Shown here: positions 29,729 through 41,445 of the stretch, one piece after another
Position numbering within the stretch: position 1 is the first letter of the stretch
Layout: each line of letters opens with the position of its first letter
From: Phorcus lineatus
Lineage: Eukaryota > Mollusca > Gastropoda > Trochida > Trochidae
DNA: 64,000 bases
Reading direction: 5' to 3'
NCBI GenBank assembly: GCA_921293015.1
Contig: OV121081.1
Span: forward strand, 27,283,158 to 27,347,157
The notes under the pieces: model-generated
The model's database searches: none
Told to the model about the DNA's origin: nothing
The model's input: only the letters and a program-made list of their open reading frames with translations
Position numbers and translations under genes: made by a program

Positions 29729-30144
29729 TTTGGGTGTGTACCCGGAATGTGAGAATAAAAAAGTTTACAACTGGTGGTATAGTAACTCGACCTTAAGAAA
29801 GTTAATAGTGCGTGAAACATGGATTGCTAGTGGCCTATGACGTTTGACCCTATGGCAATTTTTATTTGTACTATAAAAGTGGTTTTAACGTTTTCAATGG
29901 CAGAGCATCTGGTCAACCTGACCTATTCAAATCCAAATATTCATGTTTGAACAGGCTGGCGAATGTTTCAATACGTGGTCAAGGTCGGATACTCATGTCT
30001 AAATGTTTTCATTTCTACTATAAAAGTGGTTTTCTGCCGCACAAAGAAAATTGTAAATGTTTTTAAACTAACTTTAAATATCATCCAAATCGGTATAAAT
30101 AGTTATATATGTAATATTCGTAGTTGTATAAAAAGTAAGTAATT

Positions 30145-30145
30145 A

Positions 30146-30177
<32 letters not shown>

Positions 30178-30470
30178 AAAGAGAGTAAAATAAGTATAAA
30201 TAATAGTAATAGTAGTAAAGTAGATTTTTTAGAATTGGTAGTAGTAGTGGTAGTTGCAGAACTTGTATAAGTTATAGTACCGGTAGAACCTTATTAGTTG
30301 TCAGTGCAGTTGTAATACTAGCAGTAGTATTGATATTAGTACTAGTATAAGTAATTATAGTAGATCAAGTTGTCGTAGTATTAATATTAGTAGTGTAATA
30401 GTAGCAGTAGTAGTTGTAGTAATAGCAGCAGCAGCAGTAGTGGTATTAGTATTAGTGGTTTTAGGAAGCT
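30145..30470. repeat. Degenerate (TAG)n microsatellite region
   Basis: A pure (TAG)n run at 30,145-30,177 continues as an increasingly degenerate tract of 'gtagtag', 'attagtag' and 'gcagcag' units to about 30,470. It lies upstream of the dehydrogenase gene and has no coding potential. Confidence 0.88.
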
Positions 30471-30699
30471 TTGACACATTTAAACTAAACTAAATATTTT
30501 TCTGAATCAAACGAATGAAAATGTTACACTTCTCAGTTTTCATCTGAAGAGCCATTTCCCCTAAAATTGTTTTTTTTTACCTCGCATGAAATGCACGTGA
30601 AAACAGTACCACATAAACAGAATCAATAATATTAAATAAAAGTGGCTGAAGAAGAGATCATATTATCATGAAACAGTGCCAAACATAAATCAATTTTGT

Positions 30700-32200
30700 T
30701 CAGTCGTAGGTAGATCATTTTGGCAGAAAAACGAGTTTTTGAATGTCTATGTTACCTAAGGCATTGCGATATTTCTGTTTGTCAGTGTTGACATGTTTAT
30801 TAAAACAATGATTGGGTTTTCTTGGCTCAGGGAGAGCAATTACAAACCATCCTTAGACATCTTTGATATGTTTCCTTTTTCAGTATTAGCTTTAAAGAAC
30901 ATTGATTTGGCTGATCACATATTCAGCAATCTAAGAAAAGAATACTTCATCTTGGTTTCTATTACACCAAATACAAGAGTGAATGAATGATGGGGTTAAA
31001 CGAGCCCCCAACAATAGTCATTCAACCCAAGCATGGAGATCATCAAAAAGGTAGTGCATAGATCAAGTCAAAAGAGAAAGGATTTGGTTAAATATCCTTC
31101 GTGTACTTCGATGCCACGTTAGCAAACTAGATAGTTCTTCCAGTCAAAGGGTAAAATCACTCAGCAGTTTTAAAATTGATTTCTTTTATGACTTTTTATT
31201 TCGTTTTACCATACTTCTCTTTACGTTCGGTAGTTCTTTACTGCAATGAACAAGTACTCTTCTATATAAAATTGAGGATTCTGTTTCCAAAGTCAGGAAG
31301 GATACAAGTGGAAAATGTTCGTCTAAAGCATATCTGAGTATATATAGTTTAAAATGGTATATTTTATTTAAAAGGAGGTATTAGCTATAACAATTCAAAC
31401 AGTGTGAAAACCAAACTCCTTTCTTAAAGTAATTATAAAGTATTTGCTTCATTGACATGTTGACTGTTAAACGTATCATTTTTAAGAGTTTAACTTGTCC
31501 TTTTGAGATGCTTCTGTGTTTATCGATAGCTTCATGCACGAAACAGCTGCATTAATTGTTTAAAGGTGGACCCACTTTATCGACCCTTGTATAAATGATT
31601 TCCCTTTGCATCACCTAAGCTTCCAATGTAATGGAATAGATCTTCATTTGCCAGTGAATTAAATATTTCCCCGAGGCACAATATGGTCTATAAAACAGCG
31701 ACATAATCGTTATGACTATTATTCAGCTGTTTAAAAAGTGGCAAAAGTTCTTCAAGACAACGTGATACATTTTTATGTTATCTTTATCTTGCTTAGATGA
31801 ATAATTTAATACAATGTTACACTACTAAATTATTTATTCAACCTCAGAGTTGTTGCGATTACGTAACCTTAACGTTTTTAATACGATTAACTCATTTCAT
31901 TGGCTCCCCTTGGTATTTGTTTACATGACTGCAGGAGTAGGTAGGCATGTGTTCTTATTGTGATATATATATAATTTGAACTATGAATCTTTGTACAATT
32001 TGCGGTGTAATTAATTGCGTAATCTTAATGGATAATCACTTTGAAAGAGTCTATATTACTTTACTTGATACCTTTGAAGTAAAGTGTATACTTAGGACAA
32101 GACGTTTGTGAGCGAAGCTACTAGCTAAGACTGATGTAGATAGCATATCCTATCCTTGAGAAGTCCGCCTTTTGTTCAAAGGGACTGATGATAGGTTAAA
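30700..32200. repeat. Dispersed duplicated block, copy IV
   Basis: The longest recognisable copy of the block also seen at 4.3-5.0, 18.3-19.5 and, inverted, 21.15-22.02 kb. It contains the 'gtcagtgttgacatg' piece at 30,782, the 'gtgtttatcgatagcttcat' core at 31,516 and the 'ctactagctaagactgatgt' piece at 32,119. The core is far more conserved than its flanks. No transposase, reverse transcriptase or splice-consistent gene was found in it. Confidence 0.65.
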
Positions 32201-32559
32201 GAGTGTAAATTTAACCTTAGTACATATTCACCAAAGCCATATGATATTTGCTACTACTAGGCGAGAAACCGTCCTTGTTGCTTCCCGCTTGTTAAGATTC
32301 GAAATATCATCTTCGTCTTTAAATTCAATTAAGCAGTCATGTGAAGAACATATGGTTTTGTCTTTTTGAAAAGAAATTTAAGTGCAGCTAAAGGGTAAAT
32401 GTTATTATGCAATGATGAAGATAATATTGATAAAGGTTTCATCAAACTAGTATAACGACAACTAAAAATGTCCCAGAAATCAATAAACAGAGCTAAAAGG
32501 GTTCACAGAGTATAACAAAAAAAACAAACTTAACTGAGTATCAAATTGAATGTTTCTAT

Positions 32560-32690
32560 AAGATGCATCCATAGATAATCCCTCGTAGCCTGGGTAAATA
32601 ACTGTGCTCTTCTCACCGTCACATTCCATCAAAGTATTGATACCCTGAAGCATCACATCAAAGCTATCAAAGCTATGCCCTCGAAATACT
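32560..32690 (-). other. Exon-like segment of unknown gene
   Basis: An open minus-strand frame here has better codon-like texture than its surroundings. It reads SFDVMLQGINTLME, then ECDGEKSTVIYPGYEGLS. The VIYPG stretch recalls the VIYPGHG segment of metallo-beta-lactamase-fold hydrolases, but the His is replaced by Tyr and no HxHxDH motif was found nearby. Related, stop-containing copies of its first half occur on the plus strand at 2572-2640 and 2712-2760. A GT donor (A|GTTAAG) follows near 32,534; the acceptor is unclear. It could be an exon of a decayed gene or part of a repeat. Confidence 0.3.
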
Positions 32691-33616
32691 CAAAGAACAA
32701 AGTCTACAAATATTGCTGCCTGTGTTAAAGTTTACTGTATTAACATGGCCTATCATGTTAACTATGACAATTTACACGAAAGTAAAATACTTGTTATTGA
32801 ATGTTCAAAGAAGTCAGATAGCAATTATATCAACGTCAAGACATTAATGAATAGTTTGTCTGATGTGAGGCTCAATATCACATTTCAATTTCTTTTATAA
32901 CTCAAAAACGCTTAAATTGAGTTTATTAGGTGTTTTAGGAGAGTTGGATATTTGAACGTCACTGTCTTTTGAATTTTGAAAAAAAAAGTATTTTTAAGAG
33001 AGAATAAATTTATCATCATCATCATTTGGATACCTTGTTACTACCATTTTTCCACAATGTCATTAAACTATGATCTAAAATTCGCTTATTTAATAATACA
33101 CCTCGTTATATCGCTCTCTTACGATCTCAGGTATTCAGCTTGACCTGTGGTCCGGACATGACCCCAAATTACTTTGTACACCGATATGTAATCCGCTAGC
33201 ACAGCCTTCGCTTTTTTTTGTATGTTTTAAGTTCACTAAGCTACAGGTAGTGAGCTATCTCATTCCTCCAATGTCTCTTCCGCCCAGACGCGAAACTCTT
33301 AAGGACTTCGTTGGATCTAGCGTTCGGTACCACCATTGTTCTCAAAATAACACATAAAAAGTTGTTTGGAAATTTTCTCAAAATCTCATAACAAAAAAAT
33401 TGCATTATTGCACTATAACTAATGTTTTGTTCCAGTGAAAGTCGATGCCAACCTAATCTACGTCAATTTTCATCCACCAATAAAAGTATTTATCTTTATC
33501 ATTGATTTATACAAAACATTCAGACAAAAAGTATAACCCCAAACGTTGTTCTTCATTTTTATTCATGTAGGTTCATGTGTACATTTCTGACATCTTTTTG
33601 AATATTAACCAATCAC
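32691..33616. other. No gene seen; 3' flank of gene A
   Basis: AT-rich sequence between the exon-like segment and gene A. The poly(A) signal of gene A (AATAAA on the minus strand) is at 33,558-33,563, 54 bp past its stop. Nothing else is supported. Confidence 0.45.
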
Positions 33617-35857
33617 TCATTCAGGACACCAGAGCTCAGTACACGCGACCATCCCACCCTCGTCACAAAAGCAATTGTTGCAGTTGTCTGTTGCAGGGAA
33701 TTCGTCTCCAACAGTGTATTCCTGACCATTGTAGGTGCAAGTATCTTCCCCGTTGCAAACTATAATGAAAGGTGATAACATTTATGATAATTCAAATCGT
33801 TGCCTGTCCGTTTATTACTGCATTGTAATATTTGTACGGTAAAATTAAATTTAAGTAGTGTACTACCGCTTCACATACGACGTCACACTAGTGGTGAGTC
33901 GGGATTATGGTAGTTAGGGGATACTGACACTGTCCGATTCCTTATGACTCTGTTACATACATTTACCTTTTTGGCAATGGGTGCTTGATTGGAGACTCCA
34001 CATGTTTTAGAAACGTAAGTTTTCGACGATAAATGACCCTGTGGATGTGGAAATGTAAAAGCTATTTCGGTTCGAGTCGAGAGAATGGCGTTATTATCAT
34101 TCCTTAAAAAAACTGGGAAAAGTGGTTATTCTTAATTTCGTTTTGCAACTCAAGTGCGCTTGTCTGTGATTGCATAAACCCATAGTAACTTCATTGATCC
34201 CTTAACAAAAACACGCTATATAGAAACGCGCAAATAATTTTAAAACCTGCCAAATAAATCAAGTTGACAAAGTCTCTCACATGATGTTTGGGGACTTGGA
34301 ACATACATGTTATTCTTAGATACTGTAATAAGATAAGAGTATTCAGGTATATGACAGGAATTATATCATTCCGCTGTCTGATTCCTTATATGATGAGAAA
34401 TTATTCGTGAATTAAAATGAATGAAATGTTTCATATAATATTTTTGGTGATGCTTTGATTATCTAACAAAAGCAGATGCCTCCCGTGCACTCCTGACACG
34501 TTGTGTCGCGTGGCGAGTGTAACGGAGAGTAACGGAGAGGGCCGAGGTGTTCCGAATGGTTGTGTCGGGTGACGTCGGTTAATCGTTACTGTCAGTGTGA
34601 ATACACCCTTCTAAATCGAATGATTAATATAATGAAGGGACGTTGGATGTCTTAATAAGGAAAGTTTTGTACCAATTGTATGTGACAATTAGTAATTGAC
34701 TGAATCACGATGCTTGAAAATCGATCTAAATCGATTGCCTGCAAAAGACACCTCGTGATGATTCAGATGAATTATTATTATGAACACATTTCTACGTAAT
34801 TCTATCATGATAACCAAAATCATGGTTGAAGACACTGTGCCAAGTAATGTGGTCACTTAAGAATTATAGGCGGTGGAAATGGAAGCATTTTGCAAAATTA
34901 TAGAATAACGTCGCTTCTGTTAATTTGACGAATCGCTTTTTCGGTACGAAGGGCACACAGTTTGAAATCTAATTCGAGGGGTGGGGTGATGCACTTCATT
35001 AAACCCATTTATATAGATTTATCTACTAGATTTCATCACAATTATAGGTTTCATTTAAATCGGTAAACTTTTCGATAGTCTATGAAAACAATAAGTTCAC
35101 CGAGTGCAATTTGTATACGTGCGAGGCGGAATGTGAATCGGTCGGAAAATTTAGAGGTAATTATTGGCAAAATTACTCCAAATTTAATATGTGGAACCAA
35201 TCAGAAAGCAGTATTTTGTATCTAGTTCTTGTGTCAAGAATTGACATTTTTACACAAATTTACCTGCCCACTTTGTCAACGGGCATCCATTTCCGCGTGC
35301 TGCACGCTTTTGCCGTACTATTCGTGGACCCGTTGTCGTTCTCAACACAACAGCAAAAACTCAAGGCGTATTATAGGCCTACAAAGTAATTTTTCTGGTT
35401 CCCTTTCGCGTTAATTTCAAACCCACATACCACATCCGTTTCCCAGGTTAAACAAGGACAGAGGGAGGTAACTCTTTTGGAACTATATTCCGTTCATAGG
35501 GTTTTGATTTTTAAACTTGAACAAGCAAATACTTGACAAAAACATGTTTTGATATTTTTGGCCTTACACGTCAAACCATAGGGATTTACATAAGCTGATC
35601 AAATGGATAAATGTAGGTAAAATGTAGAGCAATAATCCGATGACACGTGGTCACAATGAATTTCCTGCTAGGGTCAATAACACATGTGTAGCATATCGTC
35701 ATTTCTGTAATGATGTGGTTAAAAAAGTGTAGATAATTTTCAAAAATCATTATGAAGTCCCTGCATGGCTCTACGTTTGTACATACCATGGGGTTTTCTT
35801 AAACTGCTCACCTGAACAAACGCTGAATACAGCAAGTGCAAGGAACATAACCAACAT
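33617..35857 (-). CDS. Gene A: secreted six-cysteine VWC/pacifastin-like peptide
   Basis: Two exons, 35857-35812 and 33759-33617, joined in phase 1 across a 2052-bp intron (donor GTGAGC, acceptor TTATAG), encode 62 residues. Residues 1-15 (start MLVMFLALAV) form a signal peptide. The mature part has CNGEDTC and then a domain with spacing C-x18-C-x2-C-x-C-x7-C-x4-C, ending CTELWCPE. The N-terminal half (CTYNGQEYTVGDEF) resembles the first subdomain of von Willebrand factor type C domains. The second half fits the pacifastin signature N-x-C-x-C-x2-G-x4-C-T-x3-C. If it is an inhibitor, the P1 position after CT would be Glu. An additional cysteine precedes the domain. It is the most downstream member of the array, and its function is unknown. 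Confidence 0.85.
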
Positions 35858-35891
35858 GATTTGTATGTTGTACCAGAGACAGTGCCAAATT

Positions 35892-35897
35892 TTATCT
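35892..35897 (-). promoter_or_regulatory. GATA-type motif upstream of gene A
   Basis: AGATAA on the minus strand, 35 bp upstream of the start codon. It matches WGATAR, as in all eight family genes. No clear TATA box is seen. Confidence 0.35.
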
Positions 35898-36047
35898 TGT
35901 GCCACAAGCCCAATCTTCTTAAGTCGACAACTTGGTTTATCCAGGGATCGTATAGACAGGGATATGAAACAAATAGCTGATTGGACTATACACAACTCGA
36001 CTCGCTCATTTGCTGGCCCAGGCAGGTCACGCTACAACGCACATTGA

Positions 36048-36751
36048 GACTGGGTTCTGTTTTTGCGCAAACGTCAATGCACGGTGTTGTGTAACCAGTT
36101 GCGCAATGAAAACAACAATGCATTGTGGGTGTTTTTTTACGGAAATTACCGGATAGAGCCGGGAATATTCGTAAAACGGTTCCGCTGGAAATGTGCGCTA
36201 ATGAGTATGCACTGTGCCCGATCCCAGTCGATCGTGTGTGCGTTGAACCGTAAAGCGAGACGACATAGATTGCTAATTAGCCTTTGTTTAATATCCCTGA
36301 CTTTACGATCCCTGGTTTATCTTAAAATACAATTAAATAAAAAATCTATGCGAAGACTATGACAGAATATGCAGAACATTTTGCAATCCAAATGTGATAT
36401 AAGACATGTATCTTGTCATGTTTATAGATATTGAATTTAATTGTTAATATCCTATGAAAACAAAGGGGTCATAACAATTATCATATAACATAGCTAACTT
36501 GATAATGTAATTCGTTAATTTACAAAATATTCGCCGGTATATAAACTGACATTATGTATTTTGAAACTTTATAACTTTCTAAACGAAAGAAACCCCATTT
36601 ACATTAGAGTCTAAGAACAACAGCAGCTAAACAAAACTTTGTTTCTTACCTCTCAATGCAAATATTGTGTATTTTGATGCTCACTTATACTCAGCTTTTC
36701 GACCATCATTTAGATAAAGGTTACGTTTTTTTGTAAGAAGAATAAAAAGAT

Positions 36752-36753
<2 letters not shown>
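36048..36753. other. No gene seen between gene A and the TA-rich palindrome region
   Basis: The start of this stretch is somewhat GC-richer (36,060-36,310) and has an open frame of 99 residues on the plus strand at 36,063-36,362 with no recognisable domain. I see no splice-consistent gene. Confidence 0.4.

Positions 36754-36817
<64 letters not shown>
36754..36817. repeat. (TA)n microsatellite
   Basis: About 64 bp of TA dinucleotide directly abutting the left end of the 103-bp palindrome. Two more TA tracts follow at 37,016-37,047 and 37,104-37,126. Confidence 0.95.
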
Positions 36818-36822
<5 letters not shown>

Positions 36823-36970
36823 AAAGTCTGGAAATGATTTAAATCCCCGACCGGTTTCACACTATTCACTGAATAGTGTGAAACCGGTCGGGGATTTAAA
36901 TCATTTCCAGACTTTTGTTTGAATAGTGTGAAACCGGTCGGGGATTTAAATCATTTCCAGACTTTTGTTT
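36818..36970. repeat. 103-bp perfect palindrome plus adjacent 50-bp direct repeat
   Basis: 36,818-36,920 is a perfect inverted repeat with 51-bp arms around a single central base (36,869). The arms contain 'gaccggtttcacactattca' and its complement. The right-hand 50 bp (36,871-36,920) is then repeated identically as a direct copy at 36,921-36,970. (TA)n tracts lie on both sides. There is no coding sequence. The absence of any mismatch points to a very recent event or to an assembly artefact at a hairpin. Confidence 0.95.
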
Positions 36971-37013
36971 TTTTATCTATTTATTACTTGAACTATGAAG
37001 AAGTTTTTTTGTG

Positions 37014-37015
<2 letters not shown>

Positions 37016-37050
<35 letters not shown>

Positions 37051-37126
37051 AAACACATTTGTTGAAGAAAACCAAGATGATTTATTCACAAGTACTTTCG
37101 ACCATATATATATATATATATATATA
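37016..37126. repeat. Two (TA)n tracts around a short spacer
   Basis: TA runs at 37,016-37,047 and 37,104-37,126 flank a spacer of about 56 bp containing 'acatttgttgaagaaaacca'. Together with the palindrome at 36,818-36,970 they form one TA-bounded repeat cluster. Confidence 0.85.
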
Positions 37127-38390
37127 ACACATACTTAAAGATGAGACCATTAGTACAGCAGGGTCACACTTTGCTAAGATTTTGATCACCACTAAGGTTC
37201 AAAATCAATGCTAAGTCTCAATTTCTTTAATATCAAAATGATTTTTTGTTGTTGCAAAAACCTTACGATATCATTATGCTAACCAATGTTGTATATTTTA
37301 CACTATAAAAATTGAAAATGTTTGCAAATATGTTATTTTAGGTGGAAACTTCTACATCTTGTCTCATTTTGGGAAGGCAAAATCTGTTCCTGCCATATGT
37401 TCCCCTTCTATATGAACAGTAAAATGATATCTTCATAAAATTTATTAACGTTTTGAATGTAGAGTATATTGTAAAGTACTAATGAAAAACGTTTGTTCAG
37501 CCGCTGTAAAATACCGCCCTACATATTGCAAAGTATTGATCACACAAGACCCTATTTCTAAAGACGTCGGGTCACCTTTAACCTCTTCATATAATTGGCT
37601 TGCCGCAATCGCATTGCGCGATTCGTGGAGGCATAATAATGAAGAAAACCTTTTTTACAATTTCCTGTTGTACAAAGCATTAACAACACTTACAACTTTC
37701 ACAACCAAAGATTAACAACATTTCTTAACCCATCAAAGACAGATGAGCTATATAGTGTTAAGAGCATACAAAATATGTACTTCGAATATGTCTGGTATGA
37801 AGCAACACGATGATGTTTTTCTCTTTTATGTCAGTATTCATACATTTATTTCTAATGTGAATTCATATATGTAACGAAAAAATACTTTCTTTGAATGAGA
37901 CTAGAGTAAATACACATATATCCGGAACTTATATCTACATTAGGATGATTGTATCTAATCATTGATGTAAATGGACAGCATTTTCCCCTCCAAAATATAA
38001 CGAAATCTGTCATTGATGTCTATTTTTAAAACACAATGACTTTAATCTAATAGAAAAAAAGAAGAAAATAAGGAAATAAATCAGCTATAGAGCAAGCTGA
38101 ATAATGTTGCTCACGCGACAGTTGACGTTCTGCAGATTTCAACTGAACCTCCTTCTATTTCGCGTAACTTGATTAAGGACTCGTCTAATGAAAAAGATAA
38201 ACCATTTTTCAAAATAAATTTCAAATATATCTTTTAAAGGTTCTTTGTCTGTATGTACTGTTCGATGTGACCAATGCGCGTTCGCTTAGCTTTAATGATT
38301 TGACAGGGATTCTTCAATATATAGTAATACTTGATTTGAATCAGTTGTTATATTTTTGAGAGTGGATTACTTTTAAAGTTTTGCCGTTGT
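37127..38390. other. No gene seen
   Basis: Intergenic sequence between the TA-rich cluster and the repeat at 38.4 kb. No splice-consistent gene or complete repeat was recognised. Confidence 0.4.
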
Positions 38391-38394
38391 TATG

Positions 38395-39075
38395 TACCCC
38401 GCAAAGCTTTGCCGGAAACATAATGTTTTTAGTTCCGTCCGTGGTTCCGTAATTCCGTAATGCTGTAATTCCGAAATGCTTTCGTTTTCGGACCACATCT
38501 CAAAAACCATTCAATATTATTTCACGAAACATGGTACGTAGTTAGGTCTAGTGGTGGCGTGGTGCCTTTTGCTATTTTGGTTATTCTGAATTTTTTTCTT
38601 GTTTCCATGGAAACAATTTGAACTTGGTATATATAGGGAGGATACTTTCGTTTCCGGGCCATTGCTAAAAAAACATTCACTATTTTCTTTCGAAACTTGG
38701 TATCTGGTTAGATCGAGTGATGGAGTGATGCCTTTTGCTATTTTGGTTACCCAAGTTTGCTTATAATTTTCTGGGTTCCATGGGAATTATTTAAACTTTG
38801 TGCATATGGGGGTAGGGTAATTTTCCAACCTTTATCTATAAATCTAATACTATTTCGCGATGTTTTATTATTCGCGCATTATGACTTTGCGCGAAAAGCG
38901 CGAAAATTAAACCCCTGCGAAATATTATGATTTTACAGTAAGTATTATTTTACTAAACCTGGTATGTGGTTAGATCTAGTGCTTGGGTGGTGCCTTTGCT
39001 ACTTTGGTTATTCTAAATTGTTCATGTTACTTGGAAACAATTTGAACTTAGTGCATATTGGGGGCTGTAGATGCT
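38395..39075. repeat. Threefold internal repeat (unit about 165 bp)
   Basis: Three diverged units at about 38,476-38,640, 38,645-38,815 and 38,940-39,065 each contain a variant of 'ggtaNNtagttagNtcNagtg', then 'tggtgccttttgctattttg' and 'catggaaacaatttgaactt'. A spacer near 38,850-38,935 has 'gcgcgaaaagcgcgaaaatt', itself partly palindromic. The units do not share an open reading frame. It looks like a satellite-like or interspersed repeat cluster of unknown class. Confidence 0.7.
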
Positions 39076-39788
39076 AATCATAATATTTGATAACTATGTG
39101 AGTATCAAATGTCACATTCCCTACAATAAAGAAGTTGACAAATATATAAAACTCTTCCTTATACACCATTGAACTTGTATATTTCACGTGTCATTATTAC
39201 GTCAAGTTCATCGATGCTAATATATTAACCTTTATAATATGTGTTTGGTATGGATTGCTTCTGGTATAAGTGGCAATAGGATGATTAGGTTGGATTAAAA
39301 GTTTGGAAGGGGGGCATCACTGTGCATCACATGCACGTATTTCTAATTTCAACCTACTGTAAGAGCAAAAAAAGGTATTCAACCAAACGCGATGATTGGT
39401 TTTTGTTTGGAGAATAGTGAATGAATTTAGGCTATTTATTAAGACAATTGTCATCTTTATAATTTAATTTCGATTTCTATCATACGTTACTTTTAATCTT
39501 TTAGACAGCTAATAAAGTGTGATTTAATCACAATAGCTTGCACATTTTATCTTGCAGAGTTTAATGTTCAAATCGTTTGGTGATGTCTTCACTTGTCATT
39601 ATCAGTTGACAGAAACATGACAATTATTCTGATGAATTGACCTTGACGAGTCATCTCAATATTTTGTGTTGGGAAGTCAATGTTCGCTGCATTGTGTTGT
39701 GATGGAGTCCAAGTGAAATGTATGAATAGTAAGTCGATAAATTATGAAAAGTGGCAAATATGTTTACTTTACTTATTGGAAGTCTTTT
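39076..39788. other. No gene seen
   Basis: Intergenic AT-rich sequence up to the SINE at 39,796. No feature supported. Confidence 0.4.
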
Positions 39789-39795
39789 CTAATGT

Positions 39796-40037
39796 AGGGA
39801 TAGCGCAGTGGTTAGCGCGTTCGGCTTCGGAGACAGACGTCCGAGGTGCAAATCCCGCCAGGGGCTCGGCAACTTTGTCTGCAGTAGAAAACTGTTCTAC
39901 ACGCAGTCAGGTTTGGGTGCAATGCTACACTGAATTTCAGCGCAGTACCACCCATGGTTCGCTAGTTCCAGCCGATGCTCGCAGGTTTTACTGCAATGCA
40001 TAGCCACAATAGTGTTGCGGGCTTATAATACTAGCAA
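39796..40037 (+). mobile_element. tRNA-derived SINE with putative 7-bp target duplication
   Basis: The head has an A box 'tagcgcagtgg' at 39,801-39,811 and a degenerate B box 'aggtgcaaatccc' at 39,844-39,856, and then runs into a non-tRNA body. The sequence 'ctaatgt' occurs just before (39,789-39,795) and just after (40,038-40,044) and can be read as a target-site duplication. It is a different family from the SINE at 1649. A 107-residue frame running through it is not a gene. Confidence 0.65.
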
Positions 40038-40520
40038 CTAATGTTTCGGTCATCCAAGATAAAAAATATCATTTTCAGAAGCTTTCAATACAGCCTATTC
40101 CAAAGACTTTCGCCATAGCAGCAATGAAAACAAGAGTAATAGGGTTTTATTATTCTTACATGGATAGCTGCATGGTGACCTCAATTTGAGACTGGTTTAA
40201 ACACAGATTTTCAAGATAAGATAGCTTGGTAGGTCAGAGGATTCTGGATTCTATCGAGTTCAAGCAATAATCATACCTTTATCTTGCTATTTTAGGTTTG
40301 TATGAACTTTTATTCTTCATGCATTATACACATTTTACTTGTTTAGTTTTCTACTCGGCAAAATGATTTTTTAAAAACAATTTTAAATAATTTTCGATAT
40401 TTCAGTACCGATGTATTCTAGCAAATTATAATGTACATATAATGACCGTAGAGATTGACGTTACAAAATGTATTGCTTAAATCATATTTTATTAATTGCC
40501 ATTCTTCATTTCTAGGAACT

Positions 40521-41351
40521 TTAACCAACATTGATGCACCCTATCTTTGTGCATCCGTAAGTTCCACTTGCTGAACAGTAGCATGTGTTGCAACCATCAG
40601 GGGCGGGGAACTTTGAACCTGATGCGTAGGTAACTCCGGCAACGATACAGTCTTCTGGTGGAAAAGTAAATGAATGCATCACGTAGTGTTATTGCCATCA
40701 TAATTAAAGGACAAGTTTCAAAGAGTCAACGAAATAGTGGTTCACTTTGTCATTTACAAATTGGGAAACAATATGAAATCATTGCATATTTTATTCCAAT
40801 TTCGATTACACTTGAAAAATATGATAGAACGTGGGTAATTAACTGATACGTCGTATCTATATTACAAGATGAATTTTCGCCGTGGTGAGATTTTCAGTTT
40901 CATTACATTACATAAATATTTTCTCTTTGAAAAAGTTACGTTTTTTTAGAGCTATCCAGTGTTTAGAATAAGAAATGCAGAAACAGCACATGTTTATCAA
41001 CCCAATAAATTTCAACTAGTTTAATCAGAAAACATTTCCCTTGTAAAAAAAGTAAATGTTCACCTTCCAAACCAGGTTTCGAATTTTGATCATAAGAGAT
41101 CTTATCTGACTTTCAATTACACAGTAATCCTATATTTTCTTTACACCCTACGACTTGTACAAGTAAGTCATACTTCGAAAAAATCGGGGTAATAGCCCTA
41201 TCAATAGTAAAATCCAAAGGTCTTATGTTATTTTGCATTCATTGTTTACAACATTTTATTATATCTAAATCAAAATTAATATCAACTTACTGGCATCAGA
41301 TATGGCAAGAGCGGCGCATAGGCAAATAAGAACGAAAACAGTTGACCTCAT
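40521..41351 (-). CDS. Gene B: secreted six-cysteine VWC/pacifastin-like peptide
   Basis: Exons 41351-41291 and 40654-40521, intron 636 bp, phase 1 (donor A|GTAAGT, acceptor CACCAG), encode 64 residues. A hydrophobic signal peptide (start MRSTVFVLICL) ends near the exon junction. The mature peptide begins DC and has C-x18-C-x2-C-x-C-x7-C-x4-C, ending CTKIGCINVG. NTCYCSASGTYGC followed by CTKIGC fits the pacifastin signature. The residue after CT is Lys, which would suit a trypsin-type target if the inhibitor reading is right. AATAAA reads on the minus strand at 40,488-40,493, just past the stop. The longer frame that extends upstream of the start is not used, because ATG at 41,351 begins the signal peptide. 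Confidence 0.87.
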
Positions 41352-41413
41352 GATGACAGTTATGCTCAAGATTTTCTGACTAGTCTCGGAAGGAATCAAA
41401 GGTGTAGGCTTGT

Positions 41414-41445
41414 TGATAAGACAGGTGTTTGGTAGTAATATAAAT
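41414..41445 (-). promoter_or_regulatory. TATA-like box and GATA motif upstream of gene B
   Basis: On the minus strand, ATTTATATT at 41,437-41,445 is a TATA-like box about 90 bp upstream of the start codon. CTTATCA (GATA core, 41,414-41,420) follows it. A transcription start near 41,410 would fit. Confidence 0.45.

Noticed and set aside
39680-40003. 107-residue plus-strand open frame
   Set aside because: It runs through a tRNA-derived SINE; the frame follows the tRNA-like head and has no protein homology that I recognise.
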